Below, piece by piece: positions 10,740 to 22,579 of a stretch of 64,000 nucleotides of DNA. Each line of letters begins with the position of its first letter. Within the stretch, counting starts at the first letter, position 1. The notes under the pieces are model-generated. The model was given only the letters and a program-made list of their open reading frames with translations, searched no databases and was not told the origin of the DNA. This DNA is from Pyropia haitanensis (taxonomy: Eukaryota; Rhodophyta; Bangiophyceae; Bangiales; Bangiaceae), in the NCBI GenBank assembly GCA_008729055.1, contig SDUX01000006.1, forward strand, positions 1,559,501 to 1,623,500, written 5' to 3'. A program made the position numbers and the translations under genes.

Positions 10740-12066
10740 TGCTGCCGCGGCCGCCGCCGCGCGGGCGCCCACCGACACTGAGCCGACGTGACGGCGGGGG
10801 GGGGGGCGTCTACCGAGGCCGCTGCCGCCGCCGCGCCGTCCACGGCGGCAGCGGCGGCGGCGGCAGCAGCGACGGGTGGCGACGGGTCGACGGGGCATGG
10901 GGGGTGTGGGCAGGCGGCCGCCGCGGCGGCCGCGCCGTCGCGTCCCGCGCGCCGCCGACGGCCCGCCCAGCGACGAGGGGGCGTGCCCCGCCCGCGGGCG
11001 CCCCGTGGGCGCCCGCCGGTCGGCGCCGCGGCGGCGCGTGCGGCGGGCGAGCGACGCCCGCCGCGGGCGCAGCCGCGGGCGGGGAGGCCCGCGGCGGGCG
11101 CGCCGGCCGCGCGCGGCGGTCGACGCGGCGGCGGCCGTGGGGTTGTGTCGCCGAGCCGCGCGCCGCGGCGGCGGCGGGCGGTGGGGGTGTGTGGGCGGCG
11201 GGGCGGGGGGGGCGTGGATACAGGGCGGCGGCAGGCAGAGCGGGCGACGCGCCGTGTGCTGTGGCGGCCGTGAGGGCCATGGTCGGACGGCCCCGCGGCC
11301 GCGCGCTGGTCGCGCGCGGGCAGCGGGGCGACCCGCGCGGGCGTCACCAAACCGCTGTGGCGTCACTCCGTCCCGCTGCCATCCCCGAGAGGGGCGCAAG
11401 GGCGGCACGCCCATCAGGGAAGCGCTCCCATATCGGGGCCTTTTCCCCGTCACCCGCCCAGCAGGTGGTCCACGCTAGCTGGCCCGTGTGGGGACGGCCG
11501 ACCGTCGCCTCCCCCCCCACCCCTCGTCACTACCTACCTACCCGTTTGCTACCTACCCGGCAGACGCCGGCTCCGGCCGGCGCGCCGGCCACCGCCGGCG
11601 GCGACGGCACCGCCGCCCCCCCCACACAGACGCGGGCGGCCGCCCCGCGCGGGCGGACACCAACCCTCCCCCGCCGACCGTCGGCGCCGCGCGCGTTCCG
11701 CCACCCGACGCGCCGGCGGCCGCCGCCGCCCGCCGGCGGCCGCCGCCTCGTTGGCGCGGGCGTGGCCGCCGCGGTGCGCGGCGGCGGCCCGACCCCGCCG
11801 CCGGCGCCTGTCGCCGGGGCCACGGGGGCCACCACGTTGGCACCCCCCCCCCCCCCCCCCCCAACCGCGGTGGTCCGTACCACCGCGGCAGCGACCATTC
11901 CCTCCTCCCGCCGCCCCCCTCTCATCGAGCCGCCGCCGCGGTCCTTGTTCCCGCCGCCATCGCGAGGCAGCCGCCAGGGCCCGCCCCATCCTCCCCTTCC
12001 TTTCCCCCCCCCCCCCCCCCGCCGCTCCCCCACGCCCCCCCCCCGCCACCCGTCGCCCCCGAGCAT
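9662..12066. other. GC-rich intergenic, no supported gene
   Basis: The region holds CCG/GGC runs, C10+ homopolymers and an A run at about 10579-10590. On the minus strand the T run followed by ATAG at 10573-10590 looks like a 3' splice site, but no exon around it could be supported. Confidence 0.5.
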
Positions 12067-14274
12067 TTACGCGGCGGTGAGCACCGGCACGGGCCACGGG
12101 ACGGGCGCCGGCCAGCGGCTGCGCGACGCCGGGAGGTCCACGAGCCCCTGCCGGGCGAGCCCGTTGAGCGCGCTGACCACGATCGTGGAGCGGGAGAGGG
12201 ACCACAGGTGGTCCCCCCCGAGCACCCAGTTGCGCTCCACAGACGAGCTGTCGGGGTGGGTCACCCGCCCCGCCTCGGTGAGTGCATCGTCGCCGACGGT
12301 GAGGACGAGCGCGCCCGTAAAGCGGCGGGCGCCGTAGCCCGCCAGCGGCAGCACCGCCGTGCCCGTTGGCGCCCAGTAGAGGAACGCACGGTGGTCCCAC
12401 GCGACGGTGGAGGAGGAGGTGGCCCGCCGGCCGCCGTCGCCGCCCGTGTCCGCGGCGGGCGCGTCCACCCACGAGTCGAGCTCCACCGGCTTGGCCGGGT
12501 CCGCCACGGAAAAGAGGGTGACCTTGGCGGCGGTCGCGACGCCCTCGGCGGTCGCGTCCTGCCCCACCCCCAGCAGCCGGCCCGGCCCGACCGGGTGGAG
12601 GTACGACGAGAAGCCCGGAATCTTGAGCTCCCCGACCCGCGCCGGCGCCTTTGGGTCTGCCAGGGAGATGACGTACAGCGGGTCGGTGCGCCGAAAGGTC
12701 ACCACGTAGGCCGTGTCGGCAACGTAGCGGACGGCAAAGATGCGCTCGCCGACGCCCAGGTCGCCCACAGACCCAACGACGGCCAGGGAGCCCGAGCCGG
12801 TCGGCTGCAGCGCCGACACGGTGGAGGAGGAGGTGTTGCGGGCGCGCCCCCAGGGGCTCCCCTCGGTGGTGGCGACAAAGAGGGTGCCCTTGTACGCGTG
12901 GAAGGCAAACTGGTTGAGCACCGACCCGGGCACGGCGCCGCTGCCAACGTACGTGGCCGCCGTCTTGGACAGGTCAAACTGGTGCACGCGGGTGACAAAG
13001 CGGGAGCGGGGCAGCACCACGGCCGGCGCAATGACCTCCGCCGCCGCGCCGCCGCTGCCGCCGGTGCCACCGGCGGCGGCCAAGACGTCAAACTGGTAGT
13101 CGGTCGTCGCGACGTACAAGGCGGTCTCGGTCGCGTAGACCGTGTCCCCGTCGGCCTGCACCGCGACGCCGCCCACGGGGGTGAGCCGCGCGAGCGCATT
13201 GGCCGCGGCCGCGCCGTACCCCTGCGCGAGGTCAAACGTGAGGATGGACAGGCTCGCAAAGCCCCCAAACCGCTCTGGCCGGAACACGCTGTCACAGCTG
13301 ACGAGGTACGCCGACGCCTCCTTCCCCGCCGGCGTGGACACCCGGTACGACGGCACCCAGTCGTCGAGGGTGCTCGCCTCCACCCGCCGCGTATTCTCCG
13401 CCACCGCCTCGGCGGCGGTGAGGCCCGTGCCGGCGTCGCCGCCGGCCGGGCGGGCGCCCACCCAGCCCGGGTAGACCCACCGCACGCGGCCCGACGCGGG
13501 GCTCGACAGCACCAGCCGGACGGTGCCGTCGACGCGCCGTGCCGCAACGTACCGCCCGTCGGCGCGGAGCGTCGCGACCACCCGCGGCGCCGCCCAGTCC
13601 GCCACGTCCACCAGCGTCAGCACCGTTACGGGCCCGCCGGGGGGGCGCCGCCAGCCCGACACGCGGTCGTCCGTGACGACCTTGGGCGCCGCCCACAAGC
13701 CGCCGTACGTGTTGCCCAGCAGCAGCAGCTGGTCGCGGTCCGCGTCGAAAAACATCTCCTTGGGCGTGTGGTCCGCCACCGCCACGGAGCCCGTCACGTT
13801 GCCCGTCTCCCCCCCCGCCGACACCTTGACGACGCTCAGCGTGCGGCGGCGGAGCACAAACACGCGCTCGCCGTCGGTTTTCACCACGTCCGCCTCCGCC
13901 ACCCCCTCCACCTGCACGTTCGTGTCGGAAAAGTCGATGCCGGCCTCGGGGCCGGCCGCCACCGGCGGCGCCGCCGCCGCGCCCGCCGCCGCCACGGTCG
14001 TGGCGTCGGTGCCAAGCGCGCCCGCCTCCCGGCGGGGGCGCCCCGCGTCGGGCGCGGCGGCCGCAAAGAGCGGCCCGCCGCGGGTGGAAACGAGGCCCGC
14101 GACGCCAGACGAGCCAACCCGCGCCGCCGCCTCGGTGCGGTAGGCGGCGAGGAGGGCGTCGCAGCTGCCGGGCCGACCCAGGCCGTCCGAGTCGGCGACC
14201 GCGGGGGGGGCGGCCGCCGCGGCAATCGCCACGGCGGCGGCGGCGGCCACGGCGGTGGCCGCCCGGCACCGCAT
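12067..14274 (-). CDS. Secreted beta-propeller domain protein (PF09826 type)
   Basis: This is an intronless 735-residue protein. The ATG at 14274 gives a signal peptide (MRCRAATAVAAAAAVAIAAA...) with a likely cut after AVA near residue 26. The body matches the Beta_propel (PF09826 / COG4880) family: TNVQVEGVAEADVVKTDGE near residue 120, GSVLNQFAFHAYKGTLFVAT in the middle, then ERIFAVRY, VVTFRRTDPLYVISLADP and ELKIPGFSSYLHP. The family is known mainly from bacteria and archaea as exported or surface proteins of unknown role. Here the gene has a eukaryotic-style signal peptide and the host's GC-rich codon use, so if transferred it is well adapted. The frame is intact throughout. The stop is TAA. 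Confidence 0.88.
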   Translation of the reverse strand: MRCRAATAVAAAAAVAIAAAAAPPAVADSDGLGRPGSCDALLAAYRTEAAARVGSSGVAGLVSTRGGPLFAAAAPDAGRPRREAGALGTDATTVAAAGAAAAPPVAAGPEAGIDFSDTNVQVEGVAEADVVKTDGERVFVLRRRTLSVVKVSAGGETGNVTGSVAVADHTPKEMFFDADRDQLLLLGNTYGGLWAAPKVVTDDRVSGWRRPPGGPVTVLTLVDVADWAAPRVVATLRADGRYVAARRVDGTVRLVLSSPASGRVRWVYPGWVGARPAGGDAGTGLTAAEAVAENTRRVEASTLDDWVPSYRVSTPAGKEASAYLVSCDSVFRPERFGGFASLSILTFDLAQGYGAAAANALARLTPVGGVAVQADGDTVYATETALYVATTDYQFDVLAAAGGTGGSGGAAAEVIAPAVVLPRSRFVTRVHQFDLSKTAATYVGSGAVPGSVLNQFAFHAYKGTLFVATTEGSPWGRARNTSSSTVSALQPTGSGSLAVVGSVGDLGVGERIFAVRYVADTAYVVTFRRTDPLYVISLADPKAPARVGELKIPGFSSYLHPVGPGRLLGVGQDATAEGVATAAKVTLFSVADPAKPVELDSWVDAPAADTGGDGGRRATSSSTVAWDHRAFLYWAPTGTAVLPLAGYGARRFTGALVLTVGDDALTEAGRVTHPDSSSVERNWVLGGDHLWSLSRSTIVVSALNGLARQGLVDLPASRSRWPAPVPWPVPVLTAA

Positions 14275-16772
14275 GGTGGCGCCAAAAAAAGGGGGAAGAA
14301 GAGGGGGGAAGGGGGGAGGGAAGGGGGAGGGGCAAAAGGGGGAAAAGCGCGACCAGGTCGACGCGAGGGAGTAGAGGGCCGGGTGGGACACCCAGCGGGA
14401 GGTCCAAGGGGGGGAGCAGAGGACGCAGAGAGCGGCACCAGCAAAAAAACGCACAGCGCACCGAGGCGGTCGCCCCACCCCCGTGCACCACAGCGGTGGC
14501 GGCGGTCGCACCCCGACCAGACGCTCCAGCCGCGCACGCTCCCAGCCGCCGTCCCGACCGCCGCCCCCCCCCCCCCCCCCCCCACCCCTCAAAAGCACGC
14601 CCGCCCGCCGCCAGGCCGGCCGCCGCACCGCCGCGGTCCGCCCCCCCCGCGCAGCGGCCGTCGCCATGGCCGCTCTGCCGCCGTCGGCGGCACCCCCCCC
14701 TCCCCCCACCCCCCCGTGCGCGGGTGTGCACCCCCCCCCCGCCACCGCCACCGCCGCCGCCACCGGCCACCGCCGCCGCCGCCGGACCGTGTCCATCCAT
14801 GGGGTGGTGGCGCCCACGAGGAGCGCACGCGCCGCCACGCCGCCGCCGGCCGCCCGTGCGGGCGGCGGCAAGGATGGGGGGGGGAGGGGGCGTCCACCGC
14901 GGCGGCAACGGGGGATCAGGGGAATAGGGGGGGGGGGGGTGGTGAGGGGGGGGGGGACCGCCGCGCTGCCCATGGGCGTGCGGTCGCACGCCCGCCGCCA
15001 CCGCGGCGCGGTCCCCCCCCGGGGCACGTGGCGGCGCAGCCGGAGCGGCGCGCGGGGATGGGCGCCCCCCGTGCCCATGCCGCCCGCCGCGCGTCGCCCA
15101 CCACCGCGCGCCGGCGGGGGTGGGCGGCCCGCGGCCGCCGCGGGTGTGGCAGCCGCCGTCACCGACACGGGGCGACCGCACAGGGGCGGGCACGCGGGGG
15201 GGCTCGTAGACCGCCGGCAGGCCGTAGCGATGGGAGCGGCCGGCGCCAGGCGGGGGGGGGGGGGGGGCTAGACCGCCGGCAGGCAGTAGCGATGGGAGCG
15301 GCCGGCGCCAGGCGGGGGGGGGGGGGGGAGGGGAGGGGGGGGGGGGGGTGCCCGCGCTGCGGGGGGGGGGGGGGAGCGCCAGCGGTGGCGCCCGCACGGG
15401 ACGCCAGACGCCCGCGGCGCGTGGCGCCGCGGCGGGGGCGGGGGAGGAGGCATCGACGCGGGGCGGCCCATGAGGGGCGGTCGCGTGGCGGCCGCGGCGC
15501 CAGCGTGGACGCACGCGGCGGAGGCGGCGGTGGGAGAGCAGTGGCGGCGGGCGGTGGCGGCGAGGGGCGTGCGCCGTTGGGGACGCGCCGTGCTAGCGAG
15601 GAGCTCGACACCCGTCTACTCCTGGATCGGCTCGGGTCCGTGCAACGGGTCACAGGAACGAACCCAAAGGGTGCGCGCCCCGTTAGGTGCGCGCCCGCAG
15701 CAGACGGGCGGCGGGCGCCACGGCGGCACGCCCTCTGCCCGACGACGCGTCCGTACTTGGCCGCCGCCGTTGGCGCGACCGGCGGTCGCGCTGGCGGCGG
15801 GCCCCCCCCCCCCCCCCGCCGGCCGCGTCACCGGCGCACCCCCAGCGTGGCGGGTTGGCCGCTGGCCGCTGGCGGCGGCCGTGGGCGGTGCGGGGGCGGT
15901 CCTCCGACTCGCGCGGCGGCGCGTGGGGGGGGGGGGGGAGGGGACGCCCCGCTGGGAGCACCCCCCGCGGACCCGGCGGGGCGGTCTCCGCGCCGCTGCC
16001 CACCGCACCCGTCGGGCCGTGCCAGCCGCCGCGGGTGGTCGCGGCGGCTGGGGGAGGACCGCGCCGCCTCGACGGCACCGCCGGGGCACCGCGGCTGCGG
16101 CCGGCAGATACCCCTTGGCGGCGGCCCGTCCGCGGCGCTAGCTAGGAGCTACCCTTTGTCACGCACGCTCCTGTGCCTTTTTTTTTTTTTTTGCTGTTCT
16201 TGTGCTTCCTGTTGGTGCACGGGGTGGCGGCCCTGCAGCGACGGGCGTCTTTGGTGGGCGTGCGCCGTGCATGCGGCAGCAGCCCCGCTAGCTAGAGTGC
16301 AAGTACGGCGCGCCGCGTGGAATCCGCGCACCCACGGGACGATGGAGAGCGCTCCCCTCAGTCGTGCGCGCCCACCCAGCGGGATTTCCACGTGGCGGTG
16401 CACGCTCCGCGGCCGCGATCGCCGCCTTCCCGCCAAGCAACCGCACGGTATATACCCGCGGGCGCCACGCCCGCGCCGGTCCCCCCCCCCCCCTCCGCAC
16501 GCTCCCGCCAATCCCCCTTCATCCCCCACCTCCCGCTGGTCATCCCGCCAAAACTCGGGCGCGCCGGCGGGGACTGCACCTCCCCCCCCCCCCCCCCCGC
16601 CACCCCGCCCGCCCACAGACACCGCCAGTGCCGCGCCAGACGGCGCCGAGCTCCCCGTTGGACCCAGACGCCGCCGCCGCCGGCGGTGGCGGAGACCCCG
16701 CGCCGTCGCGGCGGCCAGCCCGCCGCGGTCTCCGCGGCGGCGGCGGTACTCCCCCCCGACGGCGACCGACAA

Positions 16773-16804
<32 letters not shown>

Positions 16805-17222
16805 GGGCGGCCGCCACACCGCCGCGGCCGCCGCGGCCGCCCGCGGCGGCCGCGGCGGCCGCCACCCGCTCCGCGTGTACCGCCGCCGTCACGGCGGTGG
16901 CGGTGGAGCCCGCCGCGGTGCGCGCGCCGCCGCACGCCGCTGCGGGTGGCGGCGCCGCCGCCGCGCGCGCGCGCCGTGGCGCGACGGCGACGGCGGCGAC
17001 GACGGCACACCATAGACAGATGGCCCTGACACGAGAAACGCGGCGACGGCTGCCCTGACTGCGTCGCTTGCACTCGCACGAGCGCTAGCTTGGAGCGCCA
17101 GCGCTTTGCTGGGACGTTCTCCTCCGTGACGGAGCTCTCAGGGTCGTCCTTGTGGCTGCGCACCTGTTGCCAGAAGGGCGGCCGCGTGCGCGCCCCAGCT
17201 CCGTACGAGCGTGTTGTCCAGA
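14275..17222. other. GC-rich intergenic with G-runs and a tandem duplication
   Basis: The first 200 bases upstream of the propeller gene are purine-rich on the plus strand, so pyrimidine-rich in the gene's sense, which fits its 5' leader. The rest is low-complexity, with a 62-bp tandem duplication, several GCTAGC-like sites near 16135-16290 and a T run at 16178-16192. No gene could be supported. Confidence 0.5.
15207..15328. repeat. 62-bp tandem duplication
   Basis: Two copies begin TAGACCGCCGGCAGG at 15207 and 15269 and differ at one or two positions. Each ends in a long G run. Confidence 0.85.
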
Positions 17223-17332
17223 GTCACCCTTCCTGTCACGGTTCCTGTTACTCTTCCCGTTACTCTTCCTGTCACTTTCTGTCACTTCCTGTCACCCTTC
17301 CTGTCACAGTTCCTGTTACTTCCTGTCATGGT
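17223..17332. repeat. TTCCTGTCAC-type minisatellite
   Basis: About ten imperfect copies of a 10-11 base unit (TTCCTGTCAC / TTCCTGTTACT) lie in tandem. This low-GC island in GC-rich DNA shows no coding signal. Confidence 0.8.
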
Positions 17333-17750
17333 CGTCGGCGTCACTGTCCGAGGCGGTCCCCGCCTCGGCCACCACCGCGGCAGCAGCCGCAGCAGCAGCA
17401 GCCGCTGACCGTGTGGTCGACACCGGCAGCGACCGACGGGCGCCATGCGTGGCGGCCCCCCGCCCACGGGCCGCGGCGGCCATCACCCCGCACCACCGTG
17501 GCGGCGGCCGCGGGCGCGCTCGGCGGCAAAGGCGACGGCGACGAGGCGGCACCCAGCCGCCCACCCCTCCCCCCCCGGTCGCGACCGCGACCACCGTGCC
17601 GTCCCCCCCCCCCCCCCCCGCCCCCCCGGGCGGGCGCCGCCGTTATCCCCCTTCCCCCGCTTCGACACGACCCACCGCGCGTGGTGCCGCCGCCGAGGCG
17701 GCGCCAGCCGCGGCTGCCACACCACGTGGCCGTGTCGTTTGCGCTCGTGG

Positions 17751-17783
<33 letters not shown>

Positions 17784-18250
17784 TGGGCGGCGCGACGCCC
17801 CCCGCCCCCCCCTCCGCTCCGGGGTGACAGCCGCGGCGCCCGCCCGGGGGGCGGCGGCGCGCGCGGCGCGCGGGGTGCCGCGGCCAGCCCCCTCCTCCCC
17901 CCCCCCCCGCCCCCCCCAGCAGCCCGTCCACGTCCGCCGCCGTCGCCACCGCCACCGCCGCCGCGTCCGTCCACAGCGCCGACGCGAGGGAGCGCACCAG
18001 GCGGGTCGCCTCGGACGTGGGAGCCGCCCGCTGCCGCCGGAGGGGGTGGGGGGGGGAGCGGGGGGGGGCGCCGCGCCCGCAGATGGGGCGCCCCGCGCCG
18101 CCGCCGCCGCCGCCGCCGCCGCCGTCGACGCCGCGACGGCGCCGCCGCCGCGCGCGAGCCGCCCGCGGCGGGGCGCCCCAGACGGGCGGCCACCACGACG
18201 GCGTGACCGCGGGGCGTCGGCGTCGGCGGTGGCGGCTTGGACGGTAAGGC

Positions 18251-18281
<31 letters not shown>

Positions 18282-18519
18282 CGCCGCTGCAGCGGCAGCG
18301 GCGGCGGGACGCGTGACGGCCCGCCGGCGCGGGTGGGGAGGGGGGGAAGGCGGCGGCGGCGGCGGCAGGGGAGGGGAAGTGGGGGGGGGGTGCCGACGGG
18401 GCTCGTGCCAGTAGGGGGCGGCGCCATCAGGGGCACCGGGGAGGGCGGCCAGCCGCCGCCGTCCCCGTCGGCAGCATCTGTAGCGGTGGCGGCGGCACCC
18501 ATCGGTGGCGGCGGCAATA

Positions 18520-18573
<54 letters not shown>

Positions 18574-18689
18574 GGGCTTCCCCCCCCCCCCGCCCCCCCA
18601 CTGCCGTCCCCGCAGTGAGCGGCACCGCAAACACCCACTCAAACGCGACGGTGGCGGCGACCCCGGCGGCGGCGACAGCGACGGCGACG
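17333..18689. other. Low-complexity region with possible minus-strand exon
   Basis: The region contains a (GTCGGC)n hexamer run at 17755-17783 and GGC runs near 18245-18285 and 18525-18572. On the minus strand, about 18030-17925 reads as a helical, protein-like segment (SEATRLVRSLASALWTDAA), but no full gene model could be built around it. Confidence 0.3.
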
Positions 18690-19649
18690 ACTAGACGGCA
18701 TCGTCCGCCGCCTGACCGGCCTGCGGTCACTGCGGCTGCGGCGGGACGGGCTGGCTGGCGCGGCCGCCGCGGCAGCCGCAACGGCCGCGGTGGTGGGCGC
18801 GCTCGTCACCCCCTGCGGGCCGTCGCTCGACGCCCTCACCATCGTCGTGCACCCCGACGGCCCACCGCCCGCGGGTCCTCCGCGGCCTCGCTGCGGTCCA
18901 GCCGCGGCTGCGCCACCTGGTCCTCCTCTCCCCTTGCGCGGCGGTGCTCGACGCAGACGGCCTGGACATCGAGCCGGCGCCGCCGGGCGCCGCCGCCGAG
19001 GCCACCTCGGTCGCCGTGTCGCTCGCAAATCGCCAGCGCTCCCTCGTCTTGCAGCTGCTGCCGCCGACGCTCGGCGCGTGGGCCGACGCGGTCGCGGCGG
19101 TCGTGCGGCCGCGCCGACTGCCGGCCCTCACCAGCGCTGCGGTGCGTGCGGCCGCACGCGGCCGCGTCGGCGGCGGCGGTCGCCGTCGCCGCCAGCGCGT
19201 GGCCGGCGGCGTCAACGCTGTGCCTGGCCGCCGTGCCAGACTCTCGCGGCGGGCGCTCTCCATTGGCGGTGGCGACGTCCCCGCGAGCGGCCGGTTGGAC
19301 CTCGCCGCCGCCGCCGCGCTGCTGCCGTCCGCCGCGACGCACGTCACGCTCAGCGACACGGGCTTTGGGGGTACGGCGGTGGCGGCGCTGCTGGCGGCCG
19401 CCTCGACCGCGACGCCACCAACGCTCCGCCGGCTGTGCCTCGCCTCGTGCAGCGGAAGAGGTGGCGGCGGCGGTCACCGCCGCGGCGGGCGTGCCGTCCG
19501 TGCGGCGGCTGGTGCTGGCCGACCACCTGGTCGGCGTCAAGCGGCGGTTTGGCCTGCGGGGAGCGCCCGTGGCGGAGGCGTGCGCTGCGGAGGTGGCGCT
19601 GCTGGCGAGGCGAAGGCCGGACATGGCGTGTGTCGAGACGCGCTCCTAG
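18690..19649 (+). pseudogene. Leucine-rich-repeat-like gene, frame-disrupted
   Basis: Several segments in different frames read as one LRR/ribonuclease-inhibitor-like protein: TGLRSLRLRRDGLAG (about 18720), VLRGLAAVQPRLRHLVLLS (about 18872), HVTLSDTGFGGTAVAALLAA (about 19342) and VPSVRRLVLADHLVG (about 19490), ending CVETRS-stop at 19649. Leu/Ala-rich strand-helix repeats with LxxLxLxxxG-like spacing support the class. The frame changes at least three times; only one change (after 19141) has a GTGCGT donor, and others occur in a few bases with no room for an intron. It is therefore either a decayed gene or one damaged by sequence errors. No partner or pathway is suggested. Confidence 0.4.
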
Positions 19650-21469
19650 CTGGCGTGCCGCGGCGGGGAGCACGCCAGCCACCGTGGCGAAGGGAATGGC
19701 GGATAGGCAGTTTCACCTGCTGCCCGCCGCTGAGCCCTCGCCGCTACATGTTGGGCGCCCGGGGTGGTGTAGCTCAGTCCAGCATGGCGGGCGCTCCTGG
19801 CGGGCCAACGTGCCGCGCTGCTGACCGCCGCCCTATTCACCTCCCAGCCGGCGCCGTCTCGGGTGACGGCCCTGTCGCTGGGGTGAGGCAGCGGGCCGGG
19901 CGAAGGTGTGGAGGGGTGGGGGAGGGGCGCTCCATTGCCGCCGCCAACACCACCGTCGGCGCCGTCGTTGCCGCCGCCACCGCCGCTGCCGACGCCGCCA
20001 CAACCGCCCCCGACGCGGCAACAAGCTTCCCAACTACCGTTGCCGCCGACGCGAATGTCCCGGCCCCCCCCCCGGCGGTCCCCCGCATGCAGCTGCCGCG
20101 TCGCGGCCCGCTCAGTGCCGCTTCGCCCGGCGAGCGGTGGCCATCCCGCCCACCCGGCCACGCAGTGTCTGCTGGTGCACACGCCACGGCCGTGGCCGCC
20201 ACGCCTGCTCACGCCAGTGGCGTCGCGGGCGTCATTCCCCGCCCTTTGTGGAACGCTCGCCACCGTTGCCGCGGCGATGGGGGGCGCCTCGGCGTCGCGT
20301 ATCGTTTTCGGCGTCCCAGGTGCGCCGGGTGGCGGGCGCGGCGGTCCGCGCCGCCGTCGGGCGGCAGAGAGGGAGGTACGTGAGAGTCTTGTGGACGTGT
20401 GCGGCAGCCAATGTGTGGCACGTAGACGCGACGGGCACTCGGCCGGGCGATGTGCCACCGCCTTCAGTCGCGCGTGATTGTGCAATGCGGGCGGCGGTCG
20501 CCCCGAGGCGGGTGGCGCCGGTGGCAGACGCCGCACCGGCGCGGCGGCCGCGCTTGTACCCGCGCGCAACTTTGCGTTGTCGTTGCGGCGCGTGGGAGTC
20601 GTCGCCGCTGTGCGGGCGCGAGGGGCCGAAACGGCGGCGGCGGGCGTGGACGTGGGCGTTCACCAGCCGGTGGTGCTGCTGCACGTGGCGCTAGAGACCA
20701 TGGCCCATTGGCTTGGGCAGTCCGGGTGGGGGGAACGGCCTGGTGGCTACGTGTGCTGCCTCACAGGGAGTGGCCCAGCTGCCTCTAGGCCAGCTACGAC
20801 TACAGGCGATGGCGGCGGGGCATGGACTCTGGCCGCGGGCCCGGTCTGTCAAGAGAAATGAAGAGCCCCCCCACGTGGGACGTGACTTCGTCTCACGCGA
20901 CAACTGCCGCCCGCGCGGCGCGCCCCTGATGCCGCGCCTTGGAAGCAGACGCTGTGGACGGGAACGTATAGCAGTGGGGGGATGTGGCAGCGCGGGCGTC
21001 CGGGACTGTTTTCGGGGAAGAGCCCCGAAGGCGGTCGACACTGGTGCCGCGGGGTGCATCGCAGCGAGCCACTCCCTCCCTCTGGCTAGCGGCACGCTGC
21101 CCCTCGCGTGGAGGGGGAGGCGGCGGCTACGGCGGCGGGGCCCATCACAGCGGTGGGCGGCGGCGGGCGGCCCGCCGCCGCTGGGCGACGCGGGTCGAGG
21201 TGGTCCCCCGCGTGTCGCTCACACCGCCACGCGGCAGCCGCCGCGGCGGGTGGCACTGGCACGGCGGCCGTCACGCGTGCGGCAGCCAAGGGGGGCCGGG
21301 GGGCGAGGGGCGCGGGTGGGGGGCGTCGAGGCGGGGAGAGAGCATGCCCGCTGGCCAACGGTGGCTCGCCCTTCCCGCGCTCTCGTGGCCGGAAGGGGCA
21401 GCCAACCGACTTGGTGGCCAATAAATGGAGTCAACGGCAGACGCGTCCCGAGGTGCCCGGAGTAAGCAG
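19650..21469. other. No supported gene
   Basis: The DNA is GC-rich and of mixed composition. A short segment at 19766-19790 resembles the start of a tRNA D-arm but has no matching acceptor or T-arm. Long frames here show no domain character. Confidence 0.5.
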
Positions 21470-21983
21470 TGGCTCTGGAGCCGGGTTCGGCGCTGCTAGC
21501 CGCCTCTGCCGCCGCTGCCGCCGCCGACGGGGAGGGCGGTGGGGGGGAGGGAGGGGGAGGCGGAGGGGGAGGGGGAGGGAGGTGTGGGCGGCACTCGCGG
21601 GGGGGGGGGGGGGGGGGGGGGGGGTGGAAGTGTCGCGGTGGGGGTGCTGGTATGCGGCGGCGGGGCGGCGGCCTGCGTGACGGCCGGTGGCGGCCGCGGC
21701 CGCGACGGGGGGGGGGGGAGGGCCTGGACGACGCGCTGCGCGCGCTGCCGGCGGCGGCGGCGGCGTTGCGGGCGATGCCCTGTGGGGTGCGGCGGCTGCT
21801 AGGGGGGGCGGGGGGGGCGCTGCTGGGGGGGGGGGGGGGGGGGGGGGGGCCGTGCCCGCCCCACTGGCGGTGGCCGCGGCGGCCGCCGCCGCCGCCCGCC
21901 TGTGGCCCGCGGTATACGTGGCGGTGTGGACGGCGCGGGGGGGGGGGGGCGGCGGCACCAGCGGCAATGGCGGCGACGCGTGT

Positions 21984-22018
<35 letters not shown>

Positions 22019-22568
22019 CGGCGGTGTCGGGTGCTTCATCGGCGCCGGGCGGGGGCGGCCCCCCCCCCCCCCCCCCCCCCCGCCGCCGCCGGGGCGGGGG
22101 CGCCCACGCCCGCCGTCACCGCCGCCGCGGCGGGTGCCACCGCGGCGGCGGCCCGCCGTGATGCGGTCGGTGGAGGCGTCGGGCACGGTGGACCGCCTCG
22201 GGGCGCCCTTTGGGGCGGGCGCCACGGCGGCCCCCGACGCGGTGGCGCACCTCCCCGGCTGGGCCCGCCGCTCCCTGCCCCTCACCCGCGCGCACCCGCC
22301 CGGCGGGTGGTTCCTGGCGCTGATGCCGGCGTCGGCGCCATCCTACGCGGGCCGCCGGGCCTACCTGAACACCCGCCTCGCCTCCCGCGGGGACGTGGCC
22401 GAGGACGTGGCCGCCGCGGCCGCGGCGCTGGTGGCCAGCGCCGAGGCCGCCACGGGGGCCCCGCCGGGGGCGGCCGAAAAGGCCGCCCTCGTCGAGATGA
22501 TCCAGCCCTGGACGAGTACCGCATCTGGGCCGAGGCTGAGGCCTCCCGGCTGGCCGACGTCAACTTAG
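21470..22568 (+). CDS. Hypothetical protein, Ala/Gly-rich (frame uncertain)
   Basis: Three protein-like segments follow each other on the plus strand: GLDDALRALPAAAAALRAMP (about 21723), a hydrophobic LWPAVYVAVW (about 21899), and from about 22158 a longer piece with GTVDRLGAPFGAG, HPPGGWFLALMPASAPSYAG and AYLNTRLASRGDVAEDV. They are separated by long G and C runs where the frame shifts. The last frame ends at 22568, but a one-base shift near 22500 gives a more natural continuation (ALDEYRIWAEAEASRLADVN). No family is recognised. It converges on the SET-like gene, whose stop is at 22580, which supports a gene end here. Confidence 0.35.
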
Positions 22569-22579
22569 CGCCAACCACC

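Noticed and set aside
11488..17058. A 1,856-codon open frame on the plus strand
   Set aside because: It runs antisense through the beta-propeller gene and has no domain character; it is a shadow frame.
19766..19835. tRNA-like start (GGTGTAGCTCAGT)
   Set aside because: Only the D-arm-like part is present; no anticodon stem, T-loop or pairing acceptor end follows.
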